Assembly: GCA_002435865.1 (NCBI GenBank)
Contig: DIWV01000014.1
Location: forward strand, 76,162 to 140,161
Direction of reading: 5' to 3'
Length of the DNA: 64,000 bases
From: Cloacimonetes bacterium UBA6097
GTDB taxonomy: Bacteria; Cloacimonadota; Cloacimonadia; Cloacimonadales; Cloacimonadaceae
Under the pieces are notes generated by a model. That model ran no database searches, was not told where the DNA came from, and saw nothing but the letters and a program-made list of their open reading frames with translations. Shown here piece after piece: positions 1 through 7,778 of the stretch. The translations under genes and the position numbers were made by a program. The stretch's first letter is position 1. The number at the start of each line of letters is the position of its first letter.

Positions 1-33
1 TACCGTATTGCTACCGTAATGCTACCGTAATGC
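1..33. repeat. Three tandem 11-bp TACCGTAATGC units
   Basis: Positions 1-11, 12-22 and 23-33 are three back-to-back copies of an 11-bp unit: TACCGTATTGC, then TACCGTAATGC twice. The same unit forms one arm of the large palindrome at 19751-19833. This is probably the right half of a similar element whose other half lies left of the window. Function is unknown. Confidence 0.8.
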
Positions 34-152
34 TGTTAAATAAGAAAAAAGAGAAGAATAGTTAAGTTAAATAAAGATAGAATGTTATGAACAATATTGG
101 AAATGAGTGAAAATATCAGTTATCAATTTACAGAATTATTGACTTGACAGTA

Positions 153-178
153 ATTGGCTATTTTGCCAAATAGCCAAT
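153..178. promoter_or_regulatory. Palindromic ArsR operator within the ars operon promoter region
   Basis: Two perfect 11-bp arms (ATTGGCTATTT at 153-163 and its complement at 168-178) are separated by 4 nt and end 33 nt before arsR. Two -35-like hexamers lie just upstream, TTGACT at 139-144 and TTGACA at 144-149, so the palindrome covers the expected spacer/-10 zone. ArsR-family repressors bind AT-rich imperfect or perfect dyads placed this way. No convincing -10 hexamer could be assigned. The operator role is inferred from position and symmetry. Confidence 0.7.
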
Positions 179-211
179 AATAACTAATTACTTTTATGAA
201 AGAGGTTAAAG

Positions 212-490
212 ATGACTGCTGATGCAAGATATGAGCACATGGCGATGATTATGAAAGCCATGGCACATCCGACCAGATTATTTATTCTGGATAAATTGAA
301 TGAAAAAGAACACTGCGTTTGTGAACTGCAGGAAATGATTGGAGCGGATATGTCCACTGTTTCCAAGCACCTTTCCGTCCTCAAAAACGCCGGGATTATC
401 GACAACAGGAAACAGAACAACATGGTTTTTTACAGTTTGCTGTGCCCCTGCGTACTGGACTTTTATCAATGCATAGTCAAAATAAAGTGA
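212..490 (+). CDS. arsR: ArsR/SmtB-family metalloid-responsive repressor
   Basis: This is a 92-residue winged-helix regulator, the normal length for the family. Residues 33-38 (EHCVCEL region) match the alpha-3 metal site of ArsR (ELCVCDL), with Cys35 and Cys37 as likely As(III)/Sb(III) ligands. Further cysteines at 78, 80 and 87 could complete the site. The recognition helix is around residues 47-60 (STVSKHLSVLKNAG). The start has an AGAGG ribosome site. It is the first gene of the operon, follows a palindromic operator and sits 7 nt before the permease gene, as expected for an autoregulated repressor released by arsenite. The exact inducer is inferred from the motif and from the downstream Acr3. 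Confidence 0.92.
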   Translation: MTADARYEHMAMIMKAMAHPTRLFILDKLNEKEHCVCELQEMIGADMSTVSKHLSVLKNAGIIDNRKQNNMVFYSLLCPCVLDFYQCIVKIK

Positions 491-497
491 GGAACTG

Positions 498-1463
498 ATG
501 TTCGGTTGGTGGGACTCGATAACACACTGGTTTGTATATAAAATTCTGGCATTTTCCGATGGTAGCCACTGGGCTGCTGCACTGCAGTTCTTTCTTTATG
601 ATACTGTTAAAATATTTATTCTTCTTACAATAATTATCATGGCAATTACCTATGTAAGAAGCTACTTTCCACCGGAAAGGACAAGGGCAATCCTGGCAAA
701 ACGCAAAGGCGGAACATTTATCGGGCACATCCTGGCAGCTTTACTGGGTATTGTCACGCCATTTTGTTCCTGCTCTGCCGTGCCGTTGTTCATAGGTTTC
801 GTGGAAGCAGGAATTCCTTTGGGAGTTACCTTCTCCTATTTGATTGCAGCACCGATGGTTAATGAAGTTGCTTTAGGTTTGCTGTGGGTAATGTTTGGCT
901 GGAAGATAGCACTTATTTACATAATATCAGGTGAAATCATTGCCATTGTCAGCGGTTTGATAATCGGCAGGCTGAAACTGGAAAAACAGGTGGAAGGCAT
1001 GGTCTGGGAAATGAAGGTCGGTAATTCTGAAGAAGTTACAAAACCAACCCAACAGGAAAGATGGAAGGATGCCTGGACTTTTACATTTGATTTACTTAAA
1101 AAGATATGGATTTATGTGGTTATCGGCATCGGAATCGGCGGCATAATGCATGGTTGGGTTCCGACCAATGCTCTGGCGCATATTGCCGGGAAAGGCAATC
1201 CTTTTGCCGTATTTATAGCAGTCTTAATAGGCATACCCCTGTATTCCAATGCTGCAGGTATCATTCCATTGGTGAGTGAATTCACCCGTGCCGGTGTTGC
1301 ACTTGGCACTTCACTGGCTTTTATGATGGCAGTTACAGCATTATCACTGCCGGAAATGATATTGCTCAGACGTGTACTCAAACCAAAGCTATTAGGCATC
1401 TTTATAGCCATTGTGGGAGTGGGAATTGTGTTTACAGGCTATTTGTTTAACTGGATAATGTAA
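498..1463 (+). CDS. ArsP/YraQ-type permease (UPF0718, COG0701)
   Basis: This 321-residue inner-membrane protein has about eight hydrophobic segments split by a charged cytoplasmic loop near residues 155-195. The family signature PFCSCSAVPLF covers residues 88-98, with Cys90 and Cys92. It is followed by the conserved AAPMVNEVAL stretch. Family members include ArsP, an exporter of trivalent methylated or aromatic arsenicals, and YraQ, of unknown substrate. Position directly after arsR and 1-nt overlap with the next gene support a metalloid efflux role. A substrate other than an organoarsenical is possible, and the sequence does not settle it. Confidence 0.85.
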   Translation: MFGWWDSITHWFVYKILAFSDGSHWAAALQFFLYDTVKIFILLTIIIMAITYVRSYFPPERTRAILAKRKGGTFIGHILAALLGIVTPFCSCSAVPLFIGFVEAGIPLGVTFSYLIAAPMVNEVALGLLWVMFGWKIALIYIISGEIIAIVSGLIIGRLKLEKQVEGMVWEMKVGNSEEVTKPTQQERWKDAWTFTFDLLKKIWIYVVIGIGIGGIMHGWVPTNALAHIAGKGNPFAVFIAVLIGIPLYSNAAGIIPLVSEFTRAGVALGTSLAFMMAVTALSLPEMILLRRVLKPKLLGIFIAIVGVGIVFTGYLFNWIM

Positions 1464-2161
1464 TGCTGGAAAGTATCTTCAACACTCTCTATACTGCTCT
1501 GTATGGCAATCTTGGCATTGCAATAACTTCAGCATTTTTGTGGGGAATAGCAAGCGTATTGTTGAGTCCATGCCATTTATCCAGTATCCCCCTGGTAGTG
1601 GCAGTATTGATAGGTGAAAGAACACTTACCATAAAACAGACCTTCAGACTAAGCCTGGTCTTTTCTATCGGAGTATTGGTCAGTATTGCTCTGATAGGAT
1701 TGATTACTGCTCTATTGGGTAGAATGATGGGAGACTTGGGCAGTCATGCCAATCTGGTTTTCGGGATTGCACTATGTCTGGGTGGAGTCCTGCTACTGGA
1801 TGTTATCCCATTGGGTAGCGTTTCTTTACTGTCAAAATACAAACCTGACAGCACCAAAGCAACAACTGTATTGGTTGTAGGTTTGCTGTTCGGACTGGCA
1901 TTGGGACCATGTGCCTTTGCATTTATGGCACCTGTATTGACCCTTGCCTTTAGTCTGGCACAAACGAATCTGTTAATGGCAATCCTGATTATGACAGCTT
2001 ATGGAATCGGGCATTGCCTTGTGATAGTCTTTGCAGGAACATCACTAAGTTTTGTCCAAAAGTTGTTAAACTGGAACCAGGGTTCCAGAGGATTGATTAT
2101 ACTTAAGCGTATCTGTGCAGTATTTGTGATTGCTGCAGGTATTTATCTAATGTTTAAATAA
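1463..2161 (+). CDS. CcdA/DsbD-like transmembrane thiol-redox protein (possibly ArsG-type)
   Basis: This 232-residue polytopic membrane protein has the two-repeat layout of CcdA/DsbD-beta. One reactive cysteine lies in each half: Cys37 in SPCHLSS and Cys150 in LGPCAF. CcdA proteins pass electrons from cytoplasmic thioredoxin to periplasmic thiol proteins. A CXXC mini-thioredoxin follows 11 nt later and an exported CXXC thioredoxin lies further on, so a trans-membrane thiol relay can be drawn from this operon alone. CcdA-like proteins in ars operons have also been named as ArsG-type aromatic-arsenical permeases, which would make it a transporter instead. The fold is clear; the role is not. Confidence 0.8.
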   Translation: MLESIFNTLYTALYGNLGIAITSAFLWGIASVLLSPCHLSSIPLVVAVLIGERTLTIKQTFRLSLVFSIGVLVSIALIGLITALLGRMMGDLGSHANLVFGIALCLGGVLLLDVIPLGSVSLLSKYKPDSTKATTVLVVGLLFGLALGPCAFAFMAPVLTLAFSLAQTNLLMAILIMTAYGIGHCLVIVFAGTSLSFVQKLLNWNQGSRGLIILKRICAVFVIAAGIYLMFK

Positions 2162-2172
2162 AGGAGTTTAAG

Positions 2173-2403
2173 ATGACAATAAAAGTATTGGGAAGCGGAT
2201 GCAGTAAATGCAAAAAGCTGGAAGAAAATGTGCGTAAAGCCATTGCAGAAAAAGGCATTGAAGCAGTTGTGGAAAAAGTTACTGATTTAAAAGATATTAT
2301 GGCTTATGGAGTGATGATGACACCTGCTGTTGTTATAGATGAAAAGGTGGTTTCAACAGGTAAACTTCTAAGCGTAACAGATGTAATAAAATTAATTGTA
2401 TAA
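2173..2403 (+). CDS. Small thioredoxin-like protein (TM0996/MTH895 family)
   Basis: This 76-residue cytoplasmic protein has an N-terminal redox motif C-S-K-C (Cys10, Cys13) after the first beta strand (IKVLGSG). The cis-proline segment MMTPAVVIDEKVVSTGK is typical of archaeal-type mini-thioredoxins. The ribosome site is AGGAG. It lies between the CcdA-like gene and the DGC gene and probably supplies or accepts electrons for the membrane CcdA-like protein. Short redox proteins of this family are commonly encoded beside UPF0718 permeases and ars genes. Confidence 0.9.
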   Translation: MTIKVLGSGCSKCKKLEENVRKAIAEKGIEAVVEKVTDLKDIMAYGVMMTPAVVIDEKVVSTGKLLSVTDVIKLIV

Positions 2404-2413
2404 AGGAGAAATA

Positions 2414-2824
2414 ATGAGTGAATGCAGTTGTTCCTGCGGTTGTTCAGACAATGATAACAAATGTGTAACAAATAGCGCACCGACTAGTGTTTATGCCTGC
2501 GTTGGAGCCAGTAATGTGGGGATGATATCCCTTGATTTGACTATTGCCCTGCATAAGGCAAACCGTTACAAAATGGGTTGTTCTGTCTGCGTGGGAGTGG
2601 GGGATTGTGAATGTGTGGAAGACAAAGTTATTGAGGGAAAGAAACATCTGCTGATTGATGGCTGTAAAGTAGGATGCATGAAACGGATGTTTGACAAACT
2701 GGGCATCAAAAACTATAATCAGGTGATAATTACCCAGCTCGGTATAGCCAAAGAACCGACATTCGAATATGATAAGAGCATCATAGATAAACTACTTGAA
2801 AAGCTGAACGCAAAAGGACTTTGA
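2414..2824 (+). CDS. DGC-domain putative zinc-binding protein
   Basis: A cysteine-rich N-terminus (CSCSCGCS within the first 10 residues) precedes a DGC-type domain. That domain has the conserved YACVGASNVGM start, a central C-S-V-C and the signature IDGCKVGCMKR. The start chosen is the ATG at 2414, with AGGAG 9 nt before it. An in-frame ATG at 2396 lies inside the preceding gene and lacks a ribosome site. The protein is 136 residues with 15 or more cysteines, so metal or metalloid binding is likely. DGC proteins recur in arsenic and methylarsenical operons, but no biochemical activity is established that I can cite. It may sequester As(III) or act with the thioredoxins. Confidence 0.85.
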   Translation: MSECSCSCGCSDNDNKCVTNSAPTSVYACVGASNVGMISLDLTIALHKANRYKMGCSVCVGVGDCECVEDKVIEGKKHLLIDGCKVGCMKRMFDKLGIKNYNQVIITQLGIAKEPTFEYDKSIIDKLLEKLNAKGL

Positions 2825-2825
2825 G

Positions 2826-3233
2826 ATGAGAAAGATTATTTTAGCTGTATGTTTACTTCTGTTTATCGGAACAATGTTCGCCGGTGAAGAAGTAATAAAA
2901 AAGCCGGTAACAAAACCAAAACCATTGGTAACCTTTATAGAGTTGGGTTCAGTAAACTGTATTCCCTGCAAGATGATGAAGCCTGTTATGGAAGAAATTG
3001 AAAAGGAATATGGCGATACAATTTCAGTCGTGTTTTATGATGTAAACAAAAACAGACAAATGGCTTCCAAATATAAAATCAAGCTTATTCCAACCCAGGT
3101 ATTCCTGGATAAAAACGGGAAAGAATTCCATCGTCACGAAGGATTTTATCCCAAAGCAGATATAATGAATCTGGTGGACAAACATCTGGGAATCAAAAGG
3201 GTAAAACAGGAAAGTACAGAAGTAAAGAAATAA
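2826..3233 (+). CDS. Exported thioredoxin-family protein
   Basis: This 135-residue protein has a signal peptide (MRKIILAVCLLLFIGTMFAG). A thioredoxin fold follows, with active site C-I-P-C (Cys45, Cys48) in SVNCIPCKMM and the cis-proline segment KLIPTQVFLD. It starts 1 nt after the previous stop, so it is coupled to the DGC gene. It is the natural periplasmic partner of the CcdA-like membrane protein and would keep periplasmic thiols reduced or reduce an oxidised arsenical. It resembles a general thioredoxin more than the ArsF type. The substrate is not deducible from sequence. Confidence 0.88.
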   Translation: MRKIILAVCLLLFIGTMFAGEEVIKKPVTKPKPLVTFIELGSVNCIPCKMMKPVMEEIEKEYGDTISVVFYDVNKNRQMASKYKIKLIPTQVFLDKNGKEFHRHEGFYPKADIMNLVDKHLGIKRVKQESTEVKK

Positions 3234-3260
3234 GTAAATCATATCTTTTTGGAGGTAACT

Positions 3261-4301
3261 TTGGAGAAGACAGGCATCAGTTTCTTTGAAAAATACTTAA
3301 CATTTTGGGTAATTCTTTGTATGGCTTTTGGAGTATTGATTGGGAGGTTCCTGCCATTTATTCCTATATTTTTAGGTAAATTCGAATATGCCAGAGTATC
3401 TATTCCGATAGCAATCCTGATCTGGCTGATGATATATCCAATGATGATGAAGGTTGATTTTGCCAGTATAAGAAATGTGGGGAAAAATCCCAAGGGCTTG
3501 TATGTAACATGGATTACTAACTGGCTGATTAAGCCGTTTACGATGTATCTGATAGCATGGTTTTTCTTTTTCGTTGTCTTTAAATCGTTGATTCCAACAG
3601 AACTGGCAAGAAGTTATCTTGCAGGAGCTATTTTACTGGGAGCTGCACCCTGCACAGCAATGGTCTTTGTCTGGAGTCACCTGACTAAAGGCAATCCTGC
3701 ATATACTGTAGTTCAGGTTGCAACAAATGACCTGATAATCCTGGTTGCTTTCACACCGATTGTTGCATTTCTCTTAGGTATCAGTGGGATAAGAATTCCA
3801 TGGAATACGCTATTGCTTTCTGTCGTATTATTTGTGGTAATTCCGTTGGCAGGTGGTGCTTTTACGCGTCATAGAGTTATTAAAAGAAAAGGTGAGGAAT
3901 ATTTTAACAGTACCTTTTTAGATAAGTTCAAAAATGTCACCATAGGTGGATTGCTACTGACCTTAGTTATTATTTTTGCTTTTCAGGGTGATGTAATTCT
4001 CCATAATCCTTTACATATTGTACTAATAGCCATCCCACTTACAATCCAGACATTCCTGATATTTTTCATTGCGTACCTTGCTGCCCGTAAACTAAGGTTA
4101 TTGCATAATATTGCAGCTCCTGCCGGAATGATTGGTGCTTCTAATTTCTTTGAGTTGTCTGTAGCCGTTGCAATATCTTTATTCGGACCAACATCTCCTG
4201 TAGCATTGGCAACTATTGTCGGGGTATTGGTAGAAGTACCTGTAATGCTGACTCTGGTTAAAATAGCCAACCGAACTTCCCATTGGTTTCCAAGTCATTG
4301 A
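3261..4301 (+). CDS. acr3: Acr3-type arsenite efflux transporter
   Basis: This polytopic carrier of about 346 residues and ten membrane helices belongs to the bile/arsenite/riboflavin transporter superfamily. Helix 4 has the Acr3 hallmark GAAPCTAMVFVWS, with its essential cysteine near residue 131. A second conserved element, ASNFFELSVAVA, carries the acidic residue required for transport. The best start is TTG at 3261, 5 nt after GGAGG (3251-3255). Starting earlier at TTG 3249 would place the ribosome site inside the gene. It exports As(III) driven by the proton motive force and is the core resistance determinant of the operon. Confidence 0.94.
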   Translation: MEKTGISFFEKYLTFWVILCMAFGVLIGRFLPFIPIFLGKFEYARVSIPIAILIWLMIYPMMMKVDFASIRNVGKNPKGLYVTWITNWLIKPFTMYLIAWFFFFVVFKSLIPTELARSYLAGAILLGAAPCTAMVFVWSHLTKGNPAYTVVQVATNDLIILVAFTPIVAFLLGISGIRIPWNTLLLSVVLFVVIPLAGGAFTRHRVIKRKGEEYFNSTFLDKFKNVTIGGLLLTLVIIFAFQGDVILHNPLHIVLIAIPLTIQTFLIFFIAYLAARKLRLLHNIAAPAGMIGASNFFELSVAVAISLFGPTSPVALATIVGVLVEVPVMLTLVKIANRTSHWFPSH

Positions 4302-4333
4302 CAAAAATAGTGAGTAGCAGTATATAGTCTTTT

Positions 4334-5644
4334 ATGTTTGAAAAATATAAGGAAACAAAAGCCTTTATACTGATAGCAGGTATTTTTGCCGGAGTATACC
4401 TTTTACCTGTTCATTCAGCCAATTTCCTGAATGGATTGCACGAAGCTATTTTCAATGCACAGGAATATGCTGTTCTTCATATTCTGATGATATTCGTTCC
4501 GGCATTATTTATTACAGGTGCTGTTAGTGTATTTATCAAACGGGATTCGATAATAAATTTTCTGGGAGCCAAAGCAAACAGATTTCTGGCATATGTAGTT
4601 GCAGCACTATCAGGAACAGTTTTAGTAGTAAGCTCCGGTGCAATACTACCGCTATTCAGCAAAATACTCAAACGTGGTTCAGGTTTGGGTCCTGCCATAA
4701 CATTCCTTTATTCAGGACCTGCTATCAGTGCCTTGACAATTATTATGACTATCAGGATTCTTGGCTGGCAGCTCGGGATTGCCAGAACAGTTGGAGCTAT
4801 CACCTTTAGTATTGTAATCGGGGTGATAATGCACTTTCTGTTTTGGAAAGAAGAAAAGCAACATCTGGTCGACATTCCTAAAGAAACTTCTGGTAAAACC
4901 GGAAGACCCATATGGCAAACATTGATTATCTTTGCCCTGATGATAGCCATTCCTTTGGTATTAAAGTGGGTAAGACCGGACATGGCAACCTCTCCACACT
5001 TGTTTATCCGGATGTATCAACACAAATGGCTGGCAGCAGGTATCATTGCCATGCTTCTGGGACTCTATCTTACATTGTTTTATGGTCTCAGGCTTTGGAA
5101 GGTGATTTTAACTGCAGGCGTTGTCTGGGGTATCAGTTATGTCAGACCAAGTCAGCCGTTAACTGCCTATTTAGTAGCGCTTTATTTTGTTTGTGTATGG
5201 CTGATTCAGGAGAAAGGAGTGTTACATGACTGGCTGATCTCCACCTGGGGTTTTGCAAAATTGATATTTCCTCTTCTTTTCATAAGTGTTTTGATTTCCG
5301 GAGCTTTATTCGGACGATCGGGTCAGGAAGCCTGGATACCCTCAGAATGGATCACTGCTTTGGTAGGCGGCAATTCTATTTGGGCAAATCTTCTTGCATC
5401 AGTATCAGGTGCATTTATGTATTTTGCCACCTTAACAGAAGTACCAATTTTAAATGGACTCATAAGCAGTGGTATGGGGAAAGGTCCGGCTCTGGCATTA
5501 CTTCTTGCCGGTCCTGCATTTTCACTACCGGGAATATGGGTAATAAATTCTTTCCTTGGTACCAAAAAGACTCTGGTATATGTATTTTTAGTAATTGTAT
5601 TTTCTTCAATAACAGGATATATTTTTGGATTGCTTTTTACTTAG
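4334..5644 (+). CDS. Second UPF0718/ArsP-like permease, 436 residues
   Basis: A hydrophobic protein of roughly ten membrane segments related to the COG0701 permease superfamily. The pattern GAILPLFSKILKRGSGLGPAI followed by YSGPAISAL parallels the first permease, and the C-terminal half repeats it (TEVPILNGLISSGMGKGPAL then LAGPAFSLPG). The usual CSCS motif is replaced by VVSSGA, so the thiol ligands seen in the 498-1463 permease are absent. That suggests a different substrate or mechanism. It is the last gene of the ars operon, 32 nt after acr3. No clear terminator follows. Confidence 0.75.
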   Translation: MFEKYKETKAFILIAGIFAGVYLLPVHSANFLNGLHEAIFNAQEYAVLHILMIFVPALFITGAVSVFIKRDSIINFLGAKANRFLAYVVAALSGTVLVVSSGAILPLFSKILKRGSGLGPAITFLYSGPAISALTIIMTIRILGWQLGIARTVGAITFSIVIGVIMHFLFWKEEKQHLVDIPKETSGKTGRPIWQTLIIFALMIAIPLVLKWVRPDMATSPHLFIRMYQHKWLAAGIIAMLLGLYLTLFYGLRLWKVILTAGVVWGISYVRPSQPLTAYLVALYFVCVWLIQEKGVLHDWLISTWGFAKLIFPLLFISVLISGALFGRSGQEAWIPSEWITALVGGNSIWANLLASVSGAFMYFATLTEVPILNGLISSGMGKGPALALLLAGPAFSLPGIWVINSFLGTKKTLVYVFLVIVFSSITGYIFGLLFT

Positions 5645-5723
5645 GATTTTCAATTTCTTAAGAAACTTAAGCAATTATATGAAACACTTGTCGTCATTAG
5701 ATTTATCAATTCAGAGGTTTAAG

Positions 5724-7706
5724 ATGAAAAAAATAACACTGCTTTTCATGCTTGCGTTCCCCATTTTTTTGATTTCTGCTACTCATATAATTAATAGTAA
5801 TGGATTCAATATTAATAACATCAGTTTTTCACTTGAACCAAGCGCAGTTATCAGAACACCTGATATCTATTCTCAGGAACTTGACTTTGTAAAAACTAAT
5901 GCATTATATCCGGATAGCTGTACAATTATATACGGAAATTCAAATTTTGATTTGGAAGTTAAGATTGTGCCGGTTACAAAATTCATAAAAAAAGCCTGGC
6001 AAGTTAGTATTATAGCAGATTATAAACAAGCAGTATCAATCTCAGACATTTCCTTAAATATAAATTTTACAAATCCCGGTGAAATAGCTATATACAAAGG
6101 TCCCCAGGCAATTTATTCAAGACTTATGCCTGATCAGAAGAATCTATGTCCTTATACAGATAAAGCAATTGAATATAAAGGACCTACTTCAAGTTTCTGG
6201 ATAGTGGCTTCGAATTATGCGGGGTGTCAGGGAATTGAGAGTATTACCGATAGTTCAATCAAACTATATGACAATTCGCTGCATTATGCAAGATTATATA
6301 ACCAGGTCGCTCTATATGACAAACTTATTGATTATCTGCCACGAGTCAGTGGGCAAAGGGATAATTGGTCTTTCTTAATATTTCTTGAAAAGCCCAACTT
6401 AATAAGTATAAATCGCTGGCCTGCAGATAAATTGGCTGCTCTGGCTATAACAAATGACGCAGATGGAGAAAATTTAAGCAAACTGCAATCAGTATTTTAT
6501 GGCAGCAGCAATATCAAAAGCCCTGATTATTTAACCAAAGGACTTATTGCTAATCAGATTAAGATCTCCAATACTGTTTTTGGAGTTAACATTAATTATT
6601 TGTATGATATATGGACTGATATAAAGAACACAGGAAGTTCTATAGGTTATCATACTTATTCAGGTTATGATGATACCACTTCAGTAATTAATCAGTCCTT
6701 AAACACAGACATGGATGAGTTTGATGTTCGGTTATGGATTGACCATGCCCATAATCTTGAAGATATTAGTATGTCCGGTTCATATCCTAACTCACCGTAT
6801 TATGTTTTGGACGTTTTAAATAACTCGAAGATTGATTATCTTTGGATTTATGATATTCCTTATAACAACGCTTTTAATGCTTTTGAAGAACCATGGAGGC
6901 TTCCTCATAAATTACATTATTTTAGCTCTTTGACTAAACCAATATGGATTTTTGGCAGAACAAGGATGGAGACATGGGAATATTTGAGCGACTATTACCT
7001 CTACGATTTCAAACATAATATGACTGGAGAAAATCTGGATAACTTGCTCAAAGATAATGGATTATGTATTGGATATACGCATTTTAGCTTCAATAATGCA
7101 AGCAACAGATATGCCTTTTATAATTTATTACCAGGAGATGAATATACTATAAGAGACGATTTTAACGATGTTTTAGTAATGCTTAATGATTATCAGCAGA
7201 ACCGTGGACTGTGGATTGATACTGTGGAGAATATTTTTGACAGGATGCTGGCAATTGAACAAGTTGATATTGAATCTGTTGAAGATGATGTATATCCTGG
7301 CTTTGTAAGAATTTCCCTGAGAAATAATTCTAATTATGACATAACCGATTTATCTTTTACTTATGGACCTCAAGAAATTACTATACCTCAGCTAAATGCC
7401 CATGGCAATTACTCTTTCTCAGTAAGTAGTACAAACATCCCAAGTCCTGATGATGCTTTGTTACCATTTCAGGTGTTTTATATTGATAAAACCTTGTTAA
7501 TAAGAAGTAAGCAATCACATGTTATTCCCGCCGCTCAGGTAAGCATTTACAACATTAAAGGACAATTAGTATCGTCGAATCGAACAACAAAACAAGCCAA
7601 TTATATGTCTATTCCTTTTGAACATAAAGCATCCGGCATTTACATCGCCAGGATAGAGACACTGGGATATAAACCGCAAAACATACGTTTTACTGTTTTA
7701 AAATAA
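5724..7706 (+). CDS. Secreted protein with possible NodB-like deacetylase fold and type IX-like sorting domain
   Basis: The start is placed at the ATG at 5724 (AGAGG upstream), giving a signal peptide MKKITLLFMLAFPIFLISA. The protein is 660 residues. A region from about residue 230 to 490 has elements resembling polysaccharide deacetylases: an acidic strand end (ITNDADGE near 237), a G-Y-H-T-Y-S segment near 305 and a WIDHAHN segment. The exact NodB metal triad is not obvious and activity is doubtful. An Ig-like stretch follows, then a C-terminal domain (VSIYNIKGQLVSS, SGIYIARIE) typical of type IX sorting signals. The gene stands 79 nt after the ars operon and is probably unrelated to it. 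Confidence 0.7.
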   Translation: MKKITLLFMLAFPIFLISATHIINSNGFNINNISFSLEPSAVIRTPDIYSQELDFVKTNALYPDSCTIIYGNSNFDLEVKIVPVTKFIKKAWQVSIIADYKQAVSISDISLNINFTNPGEIAIYKGPQAIYSRLMPDQKNLCPYTDKAIEYKGPTSSFWIVASNYAGCQGIESITDSSIKLYDNSLHYARLYNQVALYDKLIDYLPRVSGQRDNWSFLIFLEKPNLISINRWPADKLAALAITNDADGENLSKLQSVFYGSSNIKSPDYLTKGLIANQIKISNTVFGVNINYLYDIWTDIKNTGSSIGYHTYSGYDDTTSVINQSLNTDMDEFDVRLWIDHAHNLEDISMSGSYPNSPYYVLDVLNNSKIDYLWIYDIPYNNAFNAFEEPWRLPHKLHYFSSLTKPIWIFGRTRMETWEYLSDYYLYDFKHNMTGENLDNLLKDNGLCIGYTHFSFNNASNRYAFYNLLPGDEYTIRDDFNDVLVMLNDYQQNRGLWIDTVENIFDRMLAIEQVDIESVEDDVYPGFVRISLRNNSNYDITDLSFTYGPQEITIPQLNAHGNYSFSVSSTNIPSPDDALLPFQVFYIDKTLLIRSKQSHVIPAAQVSIYNIKGQLVSSNRTTKQANYMSIPFEHKASGIYIARIETLGYKPQNIRFTVLK

Positions 7707-7778
7707 ATTAGTTATTGACTTAATACAGTGAACGAATTATCCTATAATTGTAAGGCAAAATGATTTCAGGAGAGTGAT

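Noticed and set aside
4912..5229. 105-codon open frame inside the second permease gene
   Set aside because: Wholly internal to a well-supported membrane-protein gene in another frame, with no recognised domain.
7715..7748. Promoter TTGACT / TATAAT before the GNAT gene
   Set aside because: The TATAAT is perfect but the spacing is 22 nt, too long for a sigma-70 promoter; the -10 alone is not enough evidence.
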